A stretch of DNA of 64,000 nucleotides from positions 51,806-115,805 of the forward strand of contig NZ_JNZS01000018.1 in assembly GCF_000718515.1 (NCBI RefSeq), written 5' to 3'. The notes beneath the pieces were generated by a model. It had not been told where the DNA came from. It searched no databases and worked only from the letters and a program-made list of their open reading frames with translations. The position numbers were made by a program, and so were the translations under genes. This document shows, one piece after another, positions 51,660-59,985 of this stretch. Origin of the DNA: Micromonospora parva (lineage in GTDB: Bacteria; Actinomycetota; Actinomycetes; Mycobacteriales; Micromonosporaceae). Within the stretch, counting starts at the first letter, position 1; each line of letters starts with the position of its first letter.

Positions 51660-52363
51660 GTTGCCGGCCGGAGCCGACGCGGCCGTACGTGCTGCTGAGT
51701 TGCGCCGCCTCCATCGACGGGTACATCGACGACGCCACCGAGCAGCGGTTACTGCTCTCCAACGACGAGGACCTGGACCGCGTCGACGCGGTCCGCGCCA
51801 GCTGCGACGCCATCCTGGTCGGCGCCGGCACCGTCCGGCGCGACGACCCGCGGCTGCTGGTGCGTTCCCCGAGCCGTCGGGCCGAGCGGGTCGCGGCCGG
51901 TCGACAGGCCTCGCCCACCAAGGTCACGCTGACCGCCCAGGGCGACCTCGACCCGACCGCGCGCTTCTTCACCGCCGGTGATTCGGTGCGGCTCGTCTAC
52001 TGCGCCACCGGCGCGCTGGAGAAGACCGAGGAGCGGGTCGGCCGACTGGCCACAGTGGTCGACGCGGGTGAGCCCGTCGACCCGGGGTGGCTGCTGAGCG
52101 ACCTGGCCGCGCGGGGTGTGCGGCGGTTGATGGTGGAGGGCGGCGGGACGGTCCACGCCCAGTTCCTCGCCGCCGGTCTCGCCGACGAACTGCACCTCGT
52201 GGTGGCCCCGTTCTTCGTCGGCGACGGCCGGGCGCCCCGGTTCGTCGGCGAGGGTCGCTTCCCCTGGCATCCGGGTCGCCGCGCCCGCCTGGCCGAGGCT
52301 CGCCAGATCGGCGACGTGGTTCTGCTCCGCTACGCCCTCTCCGAGCGCTGCCCGGCCGACTGA
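51656..52363 (+). CDS. RibD C-terminal/dihydrofolate-reductase-like pyrimidine reductase
   Basis: 235 residues: the reductase half of RibD alone, no deaminase. NADPH/substrate motifs: LLSCAASIDGYIDD (13-26), ILVGAGTVRRDDPRLLVRSP, LMVEGGGTVHAQFLAAGLADELHLVVAP (core VEGGGTVHAQFLAAGLADE). In riboflavin synthesis this domain reduces the ribosyl to a ribityl chain. Translationally coupled to ribA, so it is likely to act on the RibA product. Last gene of the seven-gene set. Confidence 0.87.
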   Translation: MSCRPEPTRPYVLLSCAASIDGYIDDATEQRLLLSNDEDLDRVDAVRASCDAILVGAGTVRRDDPRLLVRSPSRRAERVAAGRQASPTKVTLTAQGDLDPTARFFTAGDSVRLVYCATGALEKTEERVGRLATVVDAGEPVDPGWLLSDLAARGVRRLMVEGGGTVHAQFLAAGLADELHLVVAPFFVGDGRAPRFVGEGRFPWHPGRRARLAEARQIGDVVLLRYALSERCPAD

Positions 52364-52457
52364 TCGGGGCCCGCGCGCCGTGCCGCCGCGCTCTGCCGCG
52401 AGCCGTCGAGTGGTTATTCTGTCGACGGCGGTGCCGGTGCCCGGCCAGAATCCCCTG

Positions 52458-52991
52458 ATGTCCGTTCCGCCGCTGGCCCTGCTGCGCTGGCAGTTCGACC
52501 TGACCTGGTCGCTGTTCGAGTACCACCTCGAGCGACTCGACGCCGCCGATGCCCTCTGGGAGCCGGCCGCCCACTGCTGGTCGGTGCGGCAGGGCGTCGA
52601 CGGCACCTGGGTTCCGGACTGGGCCGACACCGAACCCGACCCGGTCCCGGTGCCGACGATCGGTTGGCTCACCTGGCACGTCGGCTGGTGGTGGACCGTG
52701 GCGATGGACCATCTGCGGGGGGTGCCCGCGCCCGACCGCACGGCCGTCACCTGGCCGGGCCCGGGCGAGCCGACTGTGGCCTGGCTGCGTGACCTGCGCA
52801 CCGAGTGGCTGGGTCTGCTCGACCAGCTCAGCGAGCGTGACCTCGACCGCACCGCGACGTTCCCCTGGCCGGACGGGACCGACCACACCGTCACGCACAC
52901 GATCGGTTGGGTCAACTCCGAGCTGATGAAGAACGTCGCGGAGATCGGCCAGCTCCGGCTGATGCGCGCGGCACAGCAGTCTCGACGGTGA
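52458..52991 (+). CDS. DinB-superfamily protein
   Basis: 177 residues, four-helix fold. LWEPAAHCWSVRQGVDGTW (about 34-52), TIGWLTWHVGWWWTVAMDHL, then SELMKNVAEIGQLRLM. One His of the usual three at the metal site (TWHVG) is clear; the last His position (normally LxHHxxEI) reads LMKNVAEI, so metal binding may be lost. Start ATG 52458. Distinct from the DinB protein at 27768. Confidence 0.8.
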   Translation: MSVPPLALLRWQFDLTWSLFEYHLERLDAADALWEPAAHCWSVRQGVDGTWVPDWADTEPDPVPVPTIGWLTWHVGWWWTVAMDHLRGVPAPDRTAVTWPGPGEPTVAWLRDLRTEWLGLLDQLSERDLDRTATFPWPDGTDHTVTHTIGWVNSELMKNVAEIGQLRLMRAAQQSRR

Positions 52992-53013
52992 TGCGCGGAT
53001 CCTGGTCGATAGG

Positions 53014-53475
53014 GTGGCGGGCGTGCCCGGACTGGTGAAGATCAGTGAACACAACGTGGAAGCCGCCTGCCGGTTGCAGGTGCGACCCGACCAGGAGAAG
53101 TACTCGTCCCCGGTCGCCTGGTCCCTTGCCGAGGCGTACGCGCAGCCCGACATCGCCTGGCCACGTCTGATCGTGGAGGGTGATGAGGTCGTCGGCTTCC
53201 TGATGGGCTTCTTCGACATCGAGTGGGACCGACCGGACGACAGGCGCTCGGGCCTGTGGCGGCTGAACATCGCCGCCGAGCAACAGGGCCGGGGGTACGG
53301 CCGCTTCGCGGTGGACGCCGTTCGTGCGGAGGCCCGCAGCCGAGGGCACGACCAGATCTACACGACCTGGGAATCGGGGGAGGACGGCCCGGAGGGGTTC
53401 TATCTCACCCTCGGATTCCGTCCGACCGGGGAGACCAGCGGAGGTCAGATCGTCGCCGTCCGGTCCGTCCACTGA
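53014..53475 (+). CDS. GNAT acetyltransferase, PaiA/BltD-like
   Basis: 153 residues. Opening segment EHNVEAACRLQVRPDQEKYSSPVAWSLAEAY resembles polyamine acetyltransferases of the PaiA/Blt kind (RPDQEKYSSPVAWSL). Acetyl-CoA-binding motif A is LWRLNIAAEQQGRGYGRFAVDAV (QQGRGYG) and the end FYLTLGFRPTGETSGGQIV. Substrate is inferred only. GTG 53014 or 53023. Confidence 0.85.
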   Translation: MAGVPGLVKISEHNVEAACRLQVRPDQEKYSSPVAWSLAEAYAQPDIAWPRLIVEGDEVVGFLMGFFDIEWDRPDDRRSGLWRLNIAAEQQGRGYGRFAVDAVRAEARSRGHDQIYTTWESGEDGPEGFYLTLGFRPTGETSGGQIVAVRSVH

Positions 53476-53628
53476 CCAGGCGGCATCACCTCGGTTGTTC
53501 GACGGCCTGGCCGCGCTCGGCGGGCGCCACAGTGGTGCCTGCCGCCCTCATTTCGAGGGGCACCGCGTCGGACCTGTCCCGCGTAGGCTCCCAGCCGCGC
53601 AAAGACAACCTACGGGGGATCGGTCGAC

Positions 53629-55107
53629 ATGACGAAGAACAGCCTTAGCCGCCGCGCTCTGCTCTACGGCACGCCGGTGCTGGCGGGAGCTGCGGCGCTG
53701 ACCGCCGCTGAGCCGGCGATGGCGGCGGGTTCCGACACCTCGGTGGTGTCGCCGAAAGACTATGGCGCGGTTGGCGACGGCGTCACGGACGACACCGCGG
53801 CTGTGCAGCGGTGCCTGTCGCAGGGCCGGGCCGTGGACTTCGGCGGCCCGGGCAACGTCTACCTGATCACGAACACGCTCACGGTCTACCAGGCCACGCC
53901 GCAGATATTGCGAGGCCACGGTGCCACCATCAAGGCGGGTGCCGCAGTCAACCTGATGCGTCTGGGCAGGGCGCGCCACTCGCTCGACGGCCTCAACTTC
54001 GACGGAACAAGCCAGCCGGGTGGCGTCGGTGTGATCATCGAGGGTGACGCTCAGTACAGCTCCATCGTCAACTGTCGGTTCACGAACATCGGCGGCTCCG
54101 GCGTGTCCGTCTCTTCGGGCGCGCACCATGTCACAGTCGCCGGCTGCTTCTTCGACCACTGCGGGCACGGCTCCACGGTGGCCGACAACAACTATCGCAG
54201 CTCGATCTACGTCGCCGATGCCGACTTCTGCGTTGTCACCGACAACCGCGTCCTCAATTGCAACTGGGGCATCATCTTCCGCGGCGATTCGGCCGCGGTT
54301 GGCATCAACTTCTATACCTGTCAGTCCAACGTCATCACCGCGGTCAGTCCGCCCGTTGCGATTTCGCAGGGCATCTCGAACCGCTACGGCCGCAACGGCA
54401 AGATTGCCGGCAACACGGTCATCGGCTTCGACGACAACAGCATCGACTGCTGGGGTTGTAACACGACCATCATCGCCGGCAACAGCACCAAGGGCGGCAA
54501 GGACGGCGTCTTCGTCGGCGACCCGTCCAGCTCCAACATCGTCGTCAACGGCAACACCTTCAACGGGCCCCAGCGCGGGGTGCGAGTTTTCAGCCAGGAG
54601 ACGGTGACTCCAGCCCTGGTCATCGGGGTCACCATCGTCGGCAACACCATCACCCAGCCCACCGACGGCGGCGTCCTGATCTCCCGGAACAACCTCTCCC
54701 AGGTCACCGGGATCACAGTGTCCGACAACGACATCCACGTAACGGGCGCCGGCAGCTACGGAGTGAAGGTGGTCAACGCCGAGTTGGTGCGCGTGCTGGG
54801 AAACCGGATCTACCGACCGCTCCAGCAGGGCATCCACCTGAGCGGCGTCGACATCACCGAGGTCGCGCACAACACGGTTTCCGACGCCGGTTACCAGACG
54901 CCCAACACCTACAGCGCCATCGACATTGTCGGCTCGAACCGAGTCACCGCCCGCGACAACGTCGCCTACGGCAATGCGAAGCATGCGGTCGCGATCAACA
55001 GCGGGGTGGGTATGACGGTCACCGGCACACGATGGCGCTCGCTGGGTGCCGGCGGCATCAGCAACGGGGCGACCGGCACCGTACTCGCCGACAACGTTCA
55101 GTTTTGA
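53629..55107 (+). CDS. Secreted right-handed beta-helix protein
   Basis: 492 residues. N-terminus KNSLSRRALLYG with a Tat-like twin-Arg and a hydrophobic core, cleavage near AMAAG. Then PKDYGAVGDGVTDDTAAVQ, the first turn of pectate-lyase-3/GH28-like helices, followed by Asn/Gly/Val ladders (NTVIGFDDNSIDCWGCNTT, IVVNGNTFNGPQRGV). No clear catalytic Asp cluster of polygalacturonases was found. A depolymerase of extracellular glycan is the best guess. Less GC-extreme codon use than neighbours. Confidence 0.8.
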   Translation: MTKNSLSRRALLYGTPVLAGAAALTAAEPAMAAGSDTSVVSPKDYGAVGDGVTDDTAAVQRCLSQGRAVDFGGPGNVYLITNTLTVYQATPQILRGHGATIKAGAAVNLMRLGRARHSLDGLNFDGTSQPGGVGVIIEGDAQYSSIVNCRFTNIGGSGVSVSSGAHHVTVAGCFFDHCGHGSTVADNNYRSSIYVADADFCVVTDNRVLNCNWGIIFRGDSAAVGINFYTCQSNVITAVSPPVAISQGISNRYGRNGKIAGNTVIGFDDNSIDCWGCNTTIIAGNSTKGGKDGVFVGDPSSSNIVVNGNTFNGPQRGVRVFSQETVTPALVIGVTIVGNTITQPTDGGVLISRNNLSQVTGITVSDNDIHVTGAGSYGVKVVNAELVRVLGNRIYRPLQQGIHLSGVDITEVAHNTVSDAGYQTPNTYSAIDIVGSNRVTARDNVAYGNAKHAVAINSGVGMTVTGTRWRSLGAGGISNGATGTVLADNVQF

Positions 55108-55324
55108 CGTGACGCCGCCGCCCGAGCGCGGCGACGTGCTCCGGCGGTCGGTAGGTCAACCGCCGCGCTGAGCGGTGCGGGCTGTCGCGCCGATCTCCCG
55201 CCGTCCCGCGGACGTCAACCGTCCTGACGGCTGCGACTGCGACTGACCGAGTGATCAGCACCGCTGCGGGGGCTGCGTACGATGCGGGGTCGAGTTCCCC
55301 TCGTCGCGGCGGAGGTATCGGGCA

Positions 55325-58015
55325 ATGGCAGGCCAGCACGAGGGTTTCGCACTCGGTGTCGACCTCGGTACGTCCAACACGGTCGCGGTGCTGCGCTGGC
55401 CGGACGGGCGGACCCGTCCGCTGCTGATGGACGGTCAACCACTCAGTCCGTCCGCCGTCTACGCCGACCAGGACGGCACCCTGCACAGCGGCTGGGACGC
55501 CCGCCGGTTGGCGCAGACCGACCCGGGCCGGTTCGAGGCGAACCCGAAGCGTCGGGTGGACGAGCCGACCGTGCGGCTCGGCGACAACGCGTACCCGCCG
55601 GCCGAGCTGCTCGCCGCGGTGCTGGCGGCGGTCGCGCGGGCCGCGGTGGGCGCGGTGGGCTTCCTGCCCCCGGCCGTGGTCACCTGCCCGGCCGCCTGGG
55701 ACGCGACGCGGCGGCAGGTCCTCGCCGACGCGCTGCTGCGGGCGGGCTGGCCGCAGGCGGCCGAGCACACCCTCGCCGGGCCGACCCCGCCGGGCACCCG
55801 TTTGCTGCGGGAGCCGGTGGCCGCCGCCCGCTACTACACGCAGGTGCTGCACCGTCCGGTGCCGGTCGGCGGGGCCATCGCGGTGTTCGACTTCGGTGGC
55901 GGGACGCTCGACGTCGCGGTGCTGCGCAACGAGGGTGCGGACCCCTGGGGCGACTCCGGCTTCAGCGTGGTCGCCGACGGCGGCCTGCCCGACCTGGGCG
56001 GCCTGGACCTCGACGCCGCGCTGGTACGGCGGGTCGGTGAGCTGGTCGGTGATCGGCACGCCGCGCAGTGGGCCCGGCTCACCCGACCGGCGGATCCGGC
56101 GCAGCGCCGCGACCAGATCCGGCTCTGGGACGAGGTACGAGGCGCGAAGGAGACCCTGTCCCGGTCCGTTGTCGCGCCGGTCGCGGTGCCGGGAGTGGCC
56201 GAGCCGATCCAGCTGACCCGGGCGGACGTCGAACGGGTGGCCACGCCGCTGCTGCGGCGGGCGGTGCAGCGGGCCCGGGAGGTCATCGCCGCCGCCGGTC
56301 TGCGCCCCGACCAGCTCGCCGGGCTGTTCCTCGTGGGCGGGTCGTCGCGGATCCCGCTGGTGGCCCGGATGCTGCACGCCGACCTGGGGATCGCGCCGAC
56401 GGTGCTGGACCAGCCCGAGTTGCCGGTGGCCGAGGGTGCCCTGACCGACCTGCCACTGCGCAAGCCGCTACCCGCCCCGGCGTACGCGGGACCACCGGTG
56501 GCCCCACCCGCGCCAGCTCCGGTGAGCCCGCCCGCCCCGGCCGCAGCACCCGCGCCGGTCGTACCGTCGCAGCCCTGGCCGGGATCCACCCCGCCGGTGG
56601 GCCCGCCCCCCGGGCCGGGCCTGGCCGGCGCGACCCCGACCCCGAGCGGCGGCGGGACCCGCTGGCGGCGGGCACGCTGGGTGGTGCTCGGCGCGGTGCT
56701 GGCGGTGGCCGGGGTGGCCACCGCGGCGACGCTCTACCTGACCCGGGACCGCTACCCGGACCTGGAGTTCGCCTCGCTGCGCGAACTGTCCCGGCTCTCG
56801 GCCGGCGCCGAACGTCCGACCGACATGTGGACGGCGGTGCTCGACGATCGGGCCTACCTCGCGTTCCCGCTGCCCGACGACCGGCTGGAGGTGGTGGCCG
56901 TCGACGCGGGCACCGGTCGCGAGGTGTGGCGCGAGCAGACCGACGTGCGCGCCGACGACTGGGAGGCGGTCATCGCCGTCCCCGGGGCGGTCGTGGTCCT
57001 CGCCGACGCGCCCGGCGACAGCACCCCCCGACCGATGGCCGTCCTCGACGGTCGGACCGGCGAGCAGCGCTGGCAGCGCGTTCTCCGTGGCGACGACGAC
57101 GTCTACGTCGCCGACGACACGGCGGTGCTGGTCGACCGGGCCGCTGACGAACTGGTCGGCCTGCGCCTGACCGACGGCGCGACGAAGTGGACCCGAGCCA
57201 ACCCCCGCGACCGGTACGCCGGTGGCCGTACCGTGGTCCGGCCGGTGGGCACCGACGCGGCGGCGGGCGGACCGGCCTTCCTCGACGGCACGCCCCGCGA
57301 CCCGTGGACGGGCAAGGGGCGGCGACTCGTGCAGGTGGGCGCGGACCGGTCGGTGCGGCTGCTCGACATGGCATCCGGCGCGGTGCTGCGCCAGTGGGGC
57401 AGCGTCGCCGACCTCGACGACCTGGTGGTCGCCCACGAGGACCGCCTGTACGTGGCCGCCAACGAGGGCGGTTACCAGCTGCTCGCCTACGACCTGGGTT
57501 CCGACGCCGAACCGGTGGTGCTGCACCGCTCCGGGAACGACGAGTACCGTCCGACGGAGCTGGTCGCCTGCGGTCCCCGACGGGCCTGCCTGGTGCAGGT
57601 GCCCAACAGTGACGCCACGCGCACCGAGGTGGTGGCGGCCACCGAGGGTGAGCGTGCGATCCAGTGGTCGGCGCCGGGCGTGACCGGCCTGGTCCCGTTG
57701 GGTGAGCAACTGCTCGCCCAACGGGAGTCCCCGGAGCCGAGCGTCACCATCTTCGACGCCGCCGGCAAGCCGGTGCTTCGGGACCGGGGCGGGGTGGCGG
57801 TCCGCCTCGACGAGGGCAACCTGCTGGTCTTCGCCAAGGCGCCCAGCGTGGTGGTGGCCAACCGGGTGCTGGCCGGCGTGTGGGCCGAGTCCGGGAAGGT
57901 CGACGAGTTGGGCGAGCTGCAGGACGTTCGCAGCTCGTCCTGCTCGTGGAACACCCACCTGATCGCCTGTGGCGCGGAGAAGGACTTCGTGCTGTACCGC
58001 TTCACCACCGACTGA
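55325..58015 (+). CDS. Hsp70-type ATPase fused by a membrane helix to a beta-propeller
   Basis: 896 residues. Residues about 8-380: DnaK-like ATPase with GVDLGTSNTVAVL (phosphate 1), IAVFDFGGGTLDVAVLR (phosphate 2) and GLFLVGGSSRIPLVARML (adenosine). The substrate-binding domain of DnaK is absent. Then a Pro/Ala linker (about 385-445), one membrane helix (about 449-470, WVVLGAVLAVAGVATAATLYL) and a C-terminal quinoprotein-like propeller (about 475-896; TAVLDDRAYLAFPLPDDRLE, repeated GxxVWxx-type blades). Topology: ATPase inside, propeller outside. Function unknown; possibly a sensor/anchor protein. Confidence 0.85.
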   Translation: MAGQHEGFALGVDLGTSNTVAVLRWPDGRTRPLLMDGQPLSPSAVYADQDGTLHSGWDARRLAQTDPGRFEANPKRRVDEPTVRLGDNAYPPAELLAAVLAAVARAAVGAVGFLPPAVVTCPAAWDATRRQVLADALLRAGWPQAAEHTLAGPTPPGTRLLREPVAAARYYTQVLHRPVPVGGAIAVFDFGGGTLDVAVLRNEGADPWGDSGFSVVADGGLPDLGGLDLDAALVRRVGELVGDRHAAQWARLTRPADPAQRRDQIRLWDEVRGAKETLSRSVVAPVAVPGVAEPIQLTRADVERVATPLLRRAVQRAREVIAAAGLRPDQLAGLFLVGGSSRIPLVARMLHADLGIAPTVLDQPELPVAEGALTDLPLRKPLPAPAYAGPPVAPPAPAPVSPPAPAAAPAPVVPSQPWPGSTPPVGPPPGPGLAGATPTPSGGGTRWRRARWVVLGAVLAVAGVATAATLYLTRDRYPDLEFASLRELSRLSAGAERPTDMWTAVLDDRAYLAFPLPDDRLEVVAVDAGTGREVWREQTDVRADDWEAVIAVPGAVVVLADAPGDSTPRPMAVLDGRTGEQRWQRVLRGDDDVYVADDTAVLVDRAADELVGLRLTDGATKWTRANPRDRYAGGRTVVRPVGTDAAAGGPAFLDGTPRDPWTGKGRRLVQVGADRSVRLLDMASGAVLRQWGSVADLDDLVVAHEDRLYVAANEGGYQLLAYDLGSDAEPVVLHRSGNDEYRPTELVACGPRRACLVQVPNSDATRTEVVAATEGERAIQWSAPGVTGLVPLGEQLLAQRESPEPSVTIFDAAGKPVLRDRGGVAVRLDEGNLLVFAKAPSVVVANRVLAGVWAESGKVDELGELQDVRSSSCSWNTHLIACGAEKDFVLYRFTTD

Positions 58016-58052
58016 CGTCAGCGCCCCACCGGCCGGCTCGTACGATGCTCCG

Positions 58053-58625
58053 GTGAATCTTCGAGGTACGGTCCGCGCCGATCGTCCGTTGGTGGTGCTC
58101 GCCGTCGGGGAGGAGGCCCGCTACCTGCCGCCCGAGCTGCCGGTCCTGCTCACCGGCATGGGCAAGGTGAACGCCGCCAGCGCGGTGGCCGCGGTGCTGG
58201 CCGCCGGGCCGCGCCCGGCCCTGCTGCTCAACCTGGGTACGGCCGGGGCGTTGCGTCCCGGGTTGGCCGGCATCCACGAGATCGCCACCGTCCTCCAGCA
58301 CGACCTGGACACCGAGCTGCTGCGCACGCTCACCGGCGAGACGTACGGGGCGCCGCTGTCGCTGGCCGCCGAGGGCGCGGTGCTGGCCACCGGTGACACC
58401 TTCGTGGCCGACGACGAGCAGCGGGACCGGTTGGCGCAGCGCGCCGACCTGGTCGACATGGAGGGGTACGCGGTGGCCTGGGCCGCCGCGCAGGCCGGTG
58501 TGCCGTGCCGGCTGGTCAAGCAGGTCAGCGACGAGGCGGGGGAGGGCGCGGCCCGGACCTGGCAGGAGTCGGTGGACGCGTGCGCCCGCGACCTCGCCGA
58601 GTGGGCCGCTCGACACGTCGGCTGA
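58053..58625 (+). CDS. MTA/SAH nucleosidase or futalosine hydrolase-like protein
   Basis: 190 residues, purine-nucleoside-phosphorylase fold. GMGKVNAASAVAAVL at 35-49, LLLNLGTAGALRPGL near 62, TGDTFVADDEQRDRL, and DMEGYAVAWAAAQ with the Glu that binds the ribose, all typical of 5'-methylthioadenosine/S-adenosylhomocysteine nucleosidases. Shorter than MtnN (about 230), so substrate could differ. GTG start. A copy of its last 60 bp lies at 59925-59985. Confidence 0.83.
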   Translation: MNLRGTVRADRPLVVLAVGEEARYLPPELPVLLTGMGKVNAASAVAAVLAAGPRPALLLNLGTAGALRPGLAGIHEIATVLQHDLDTELLRTLTGETYGAPLSLAAEGAVLATGDTFVADDEQRDRLAQRADLVDMEGYAVAWAAAQAGVPCRLVKQVSDEAGEGAARTWQESVDACARDLAEWAARHVG

Positions 58626-59924
58626 GCGTGCCGGGTCAGTCGTCGGGTTGCCGCACCCGCAGGCCCGGCGTGGTCTCCCGGGCGGCTCCGGGCAGCAGGA
58701 TGTGCGCCGCCAGCCCGAGCGCGACGCTCGTGGTGACCAGCAGCGGTGGCCAGCGGCCGGCCCACGGCAGCGTCAGCAGTGGCAGGATGAGGCAGAGCAT
58801 TCGCCGCCACGGCACGAGCATGGACACCAGCAGGGTGAACAGGACGCGGCCGATCACGAACAGGGCCGGGCCGCCCATGATCAGTAGCAGCCATCCCACC
58901 GGCGTCGTACCGGTCGGCCGGGCAACGACCAGGTCGAACGAGGCCGCCGTGCCGACCACCCCGGCCAACATCACCAGATGGGTGTACGGCGCCACCCGCG
59001 CCGGGCGGCCCGCCCTCGCCCCGGCCTCCAGCAGTTCGCCGGCGCGAAAGACGTAGATCTGCCAGAGCAGCAGCATGACCGCGAACGCGCAGAACAGCGC
59101 GGCGACCCGGAGCCCGGTGAACTCTCCCCGACTCACCTGCAGGGTGGGCACCAGGATGATGTCGCCGAGGGCCAGGATGACGAACTGCTGGTACCGCTCG
59201 CCCAGATGAGCGGTGGTCCGCTCGTACTGGTCGAAGGGCACCCGGCCCAGCCCGGGCGTGGGGTAGCGGGCCGCCGCGGAGACCAGGTCGATCGCGATGG
59301 CGATGCTCCAGAGGGTCCAGTTCACCGTGTCGAACAGCGCGCCGGCGATCCAGAAGACGCCGGACACCAGGAACCAGAACAGGAACCGGGTGGCGCGGAT
59401 CTCGGCCAACCGGTGCCGCTGTTGATGCAGGCTGGTGATCAGGATGAAGCCGCGAATCACGTGCGTGCCGACGTACGCGACGGCGAAGACCAGCGCGTGC
59501 CCGCTGGCGATCTTGGGCAGCGACGCGCCCATCCCCACCGACCCGACCATGGCGACCATCAGGATGGCCTGGATGGGACGCTGCTGCGGGTCGTAGAACT
59601 CGGTGGTGGTGGCGGTGACCGACCAGGTCCACCAGATCGCGGTCAGCATCAGCAGGACCATCGTGGCGGTGGACCAGGTGTGGCGTTCCGCGAGCAGGGT
59701 CGAGGTCAGTGCGAGCGAGGCCACGAAGACCACGTCGAAGAGCAGCTCCAGCAGTGTGGCCCGGGTCGACCCGTCCGGACGGCGTACCAGCGCCCCGGTG
59801 CCTCCGGTGGTCATGCCGGGCCTCCCGCCGTTTCTTCCGAAAATTATCGGCGGTGTCGACACGGCTCGTCCCCGGATCGGCGATTCCCGCCGCTCACCGA
59901 GGGACGCCCGGAGGTTGGCACGGC
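58573..59924. repeat. Tandem duplication, copy 1 (nucleosidase end plus LtrA1)
   Basis: This and the next 1.35 kb segment match base by base by eye at many points, with a constant offset of 1352-1353 bp: the last codons of the nucleosidase, the whole LtrA gene and its upstream region. Copy 1 runs from the nucleosidase 3' end to the region upstream of the LtrA1 start. Boundaries are approximate. Confidence 0.7.
58636..59814 (-). CDS. ltrA: LtrA-family membrane protein, copy 1
   Basis: 392 residues, about ten hydrophobic helices. LtrA (low temperature requirement A) family: FDVVFVASLALTSTLLAERH near the N-terminus, TATTTEFYDPQQRP, a conserved GERYQQFVILALGDIILVP, and a final ETTPGL. Biochemical function is unknown. 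GGGAGG stands before the ATG at 59814. Its sequence is about three quarters identical by eye with LtrA2 (59986-61167), through the whole length. Confidence 0.9.
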   Translation of the reverse strand: MTTGGTGALVRRPDGSTRATLLELLFDVVFVASLALTSTLLAERHTWSTATMVLLMLTAIWWTWSVTATTTEFYDPQQRPIQAILMVAMVGSVGMGASLPKIASGHALVFAVAYVGTHVIRGFILITSLHQQRHRLAEIRATRFLFWFLVSGVFWIAGALFDTVNWTLWSIAIAIDLVSAAARYPTPGLGRVPFDQYERTTAHLGERYQQFVILALGDIILVPTLQVSRGEFTGLRVAALFCAFAVMLLLWQIYVFRAGELLEAGARAGRPARVAPYTHLVMLAGVVGTAASFDLVVARPTGTTPVGWLLLIMGGPALFVIGRVLFTLLVSMLVPWRRMLCLILPLLTLPWAGRWPPLLVTTSVALGLAAHILLPGAARETTPGLRVRQPDD

Positions 59925-59985
59925 GGACGCCCGCGCCCGGGACCTCGCCGAGGCGCCGGTGGGCACGTCGGTCGATGGCGCGCCG
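59925..59985 (+). pseudogene. Relic of the nucleosidase gene 3' end
   Basis: About 60 bp between the two LtrA genes are homologous to the end of the nucleosidase gene, including CGACCTCGCCGAG/GGACCTCGCCGAG and CACGTCGG. No start or promoter, so it is not expressed as a protein. It is the footprint of the tandem duplication. Confidence 0.65.

Noticed and set aside
50982..52363. Call as part of the riboflavin operon
   Set aside because: No ribE, ribB, ribH or FMN riboswitch; these two genes sit in an operon with glycosyltransferase, methyltransferase and PTPS-like genes.
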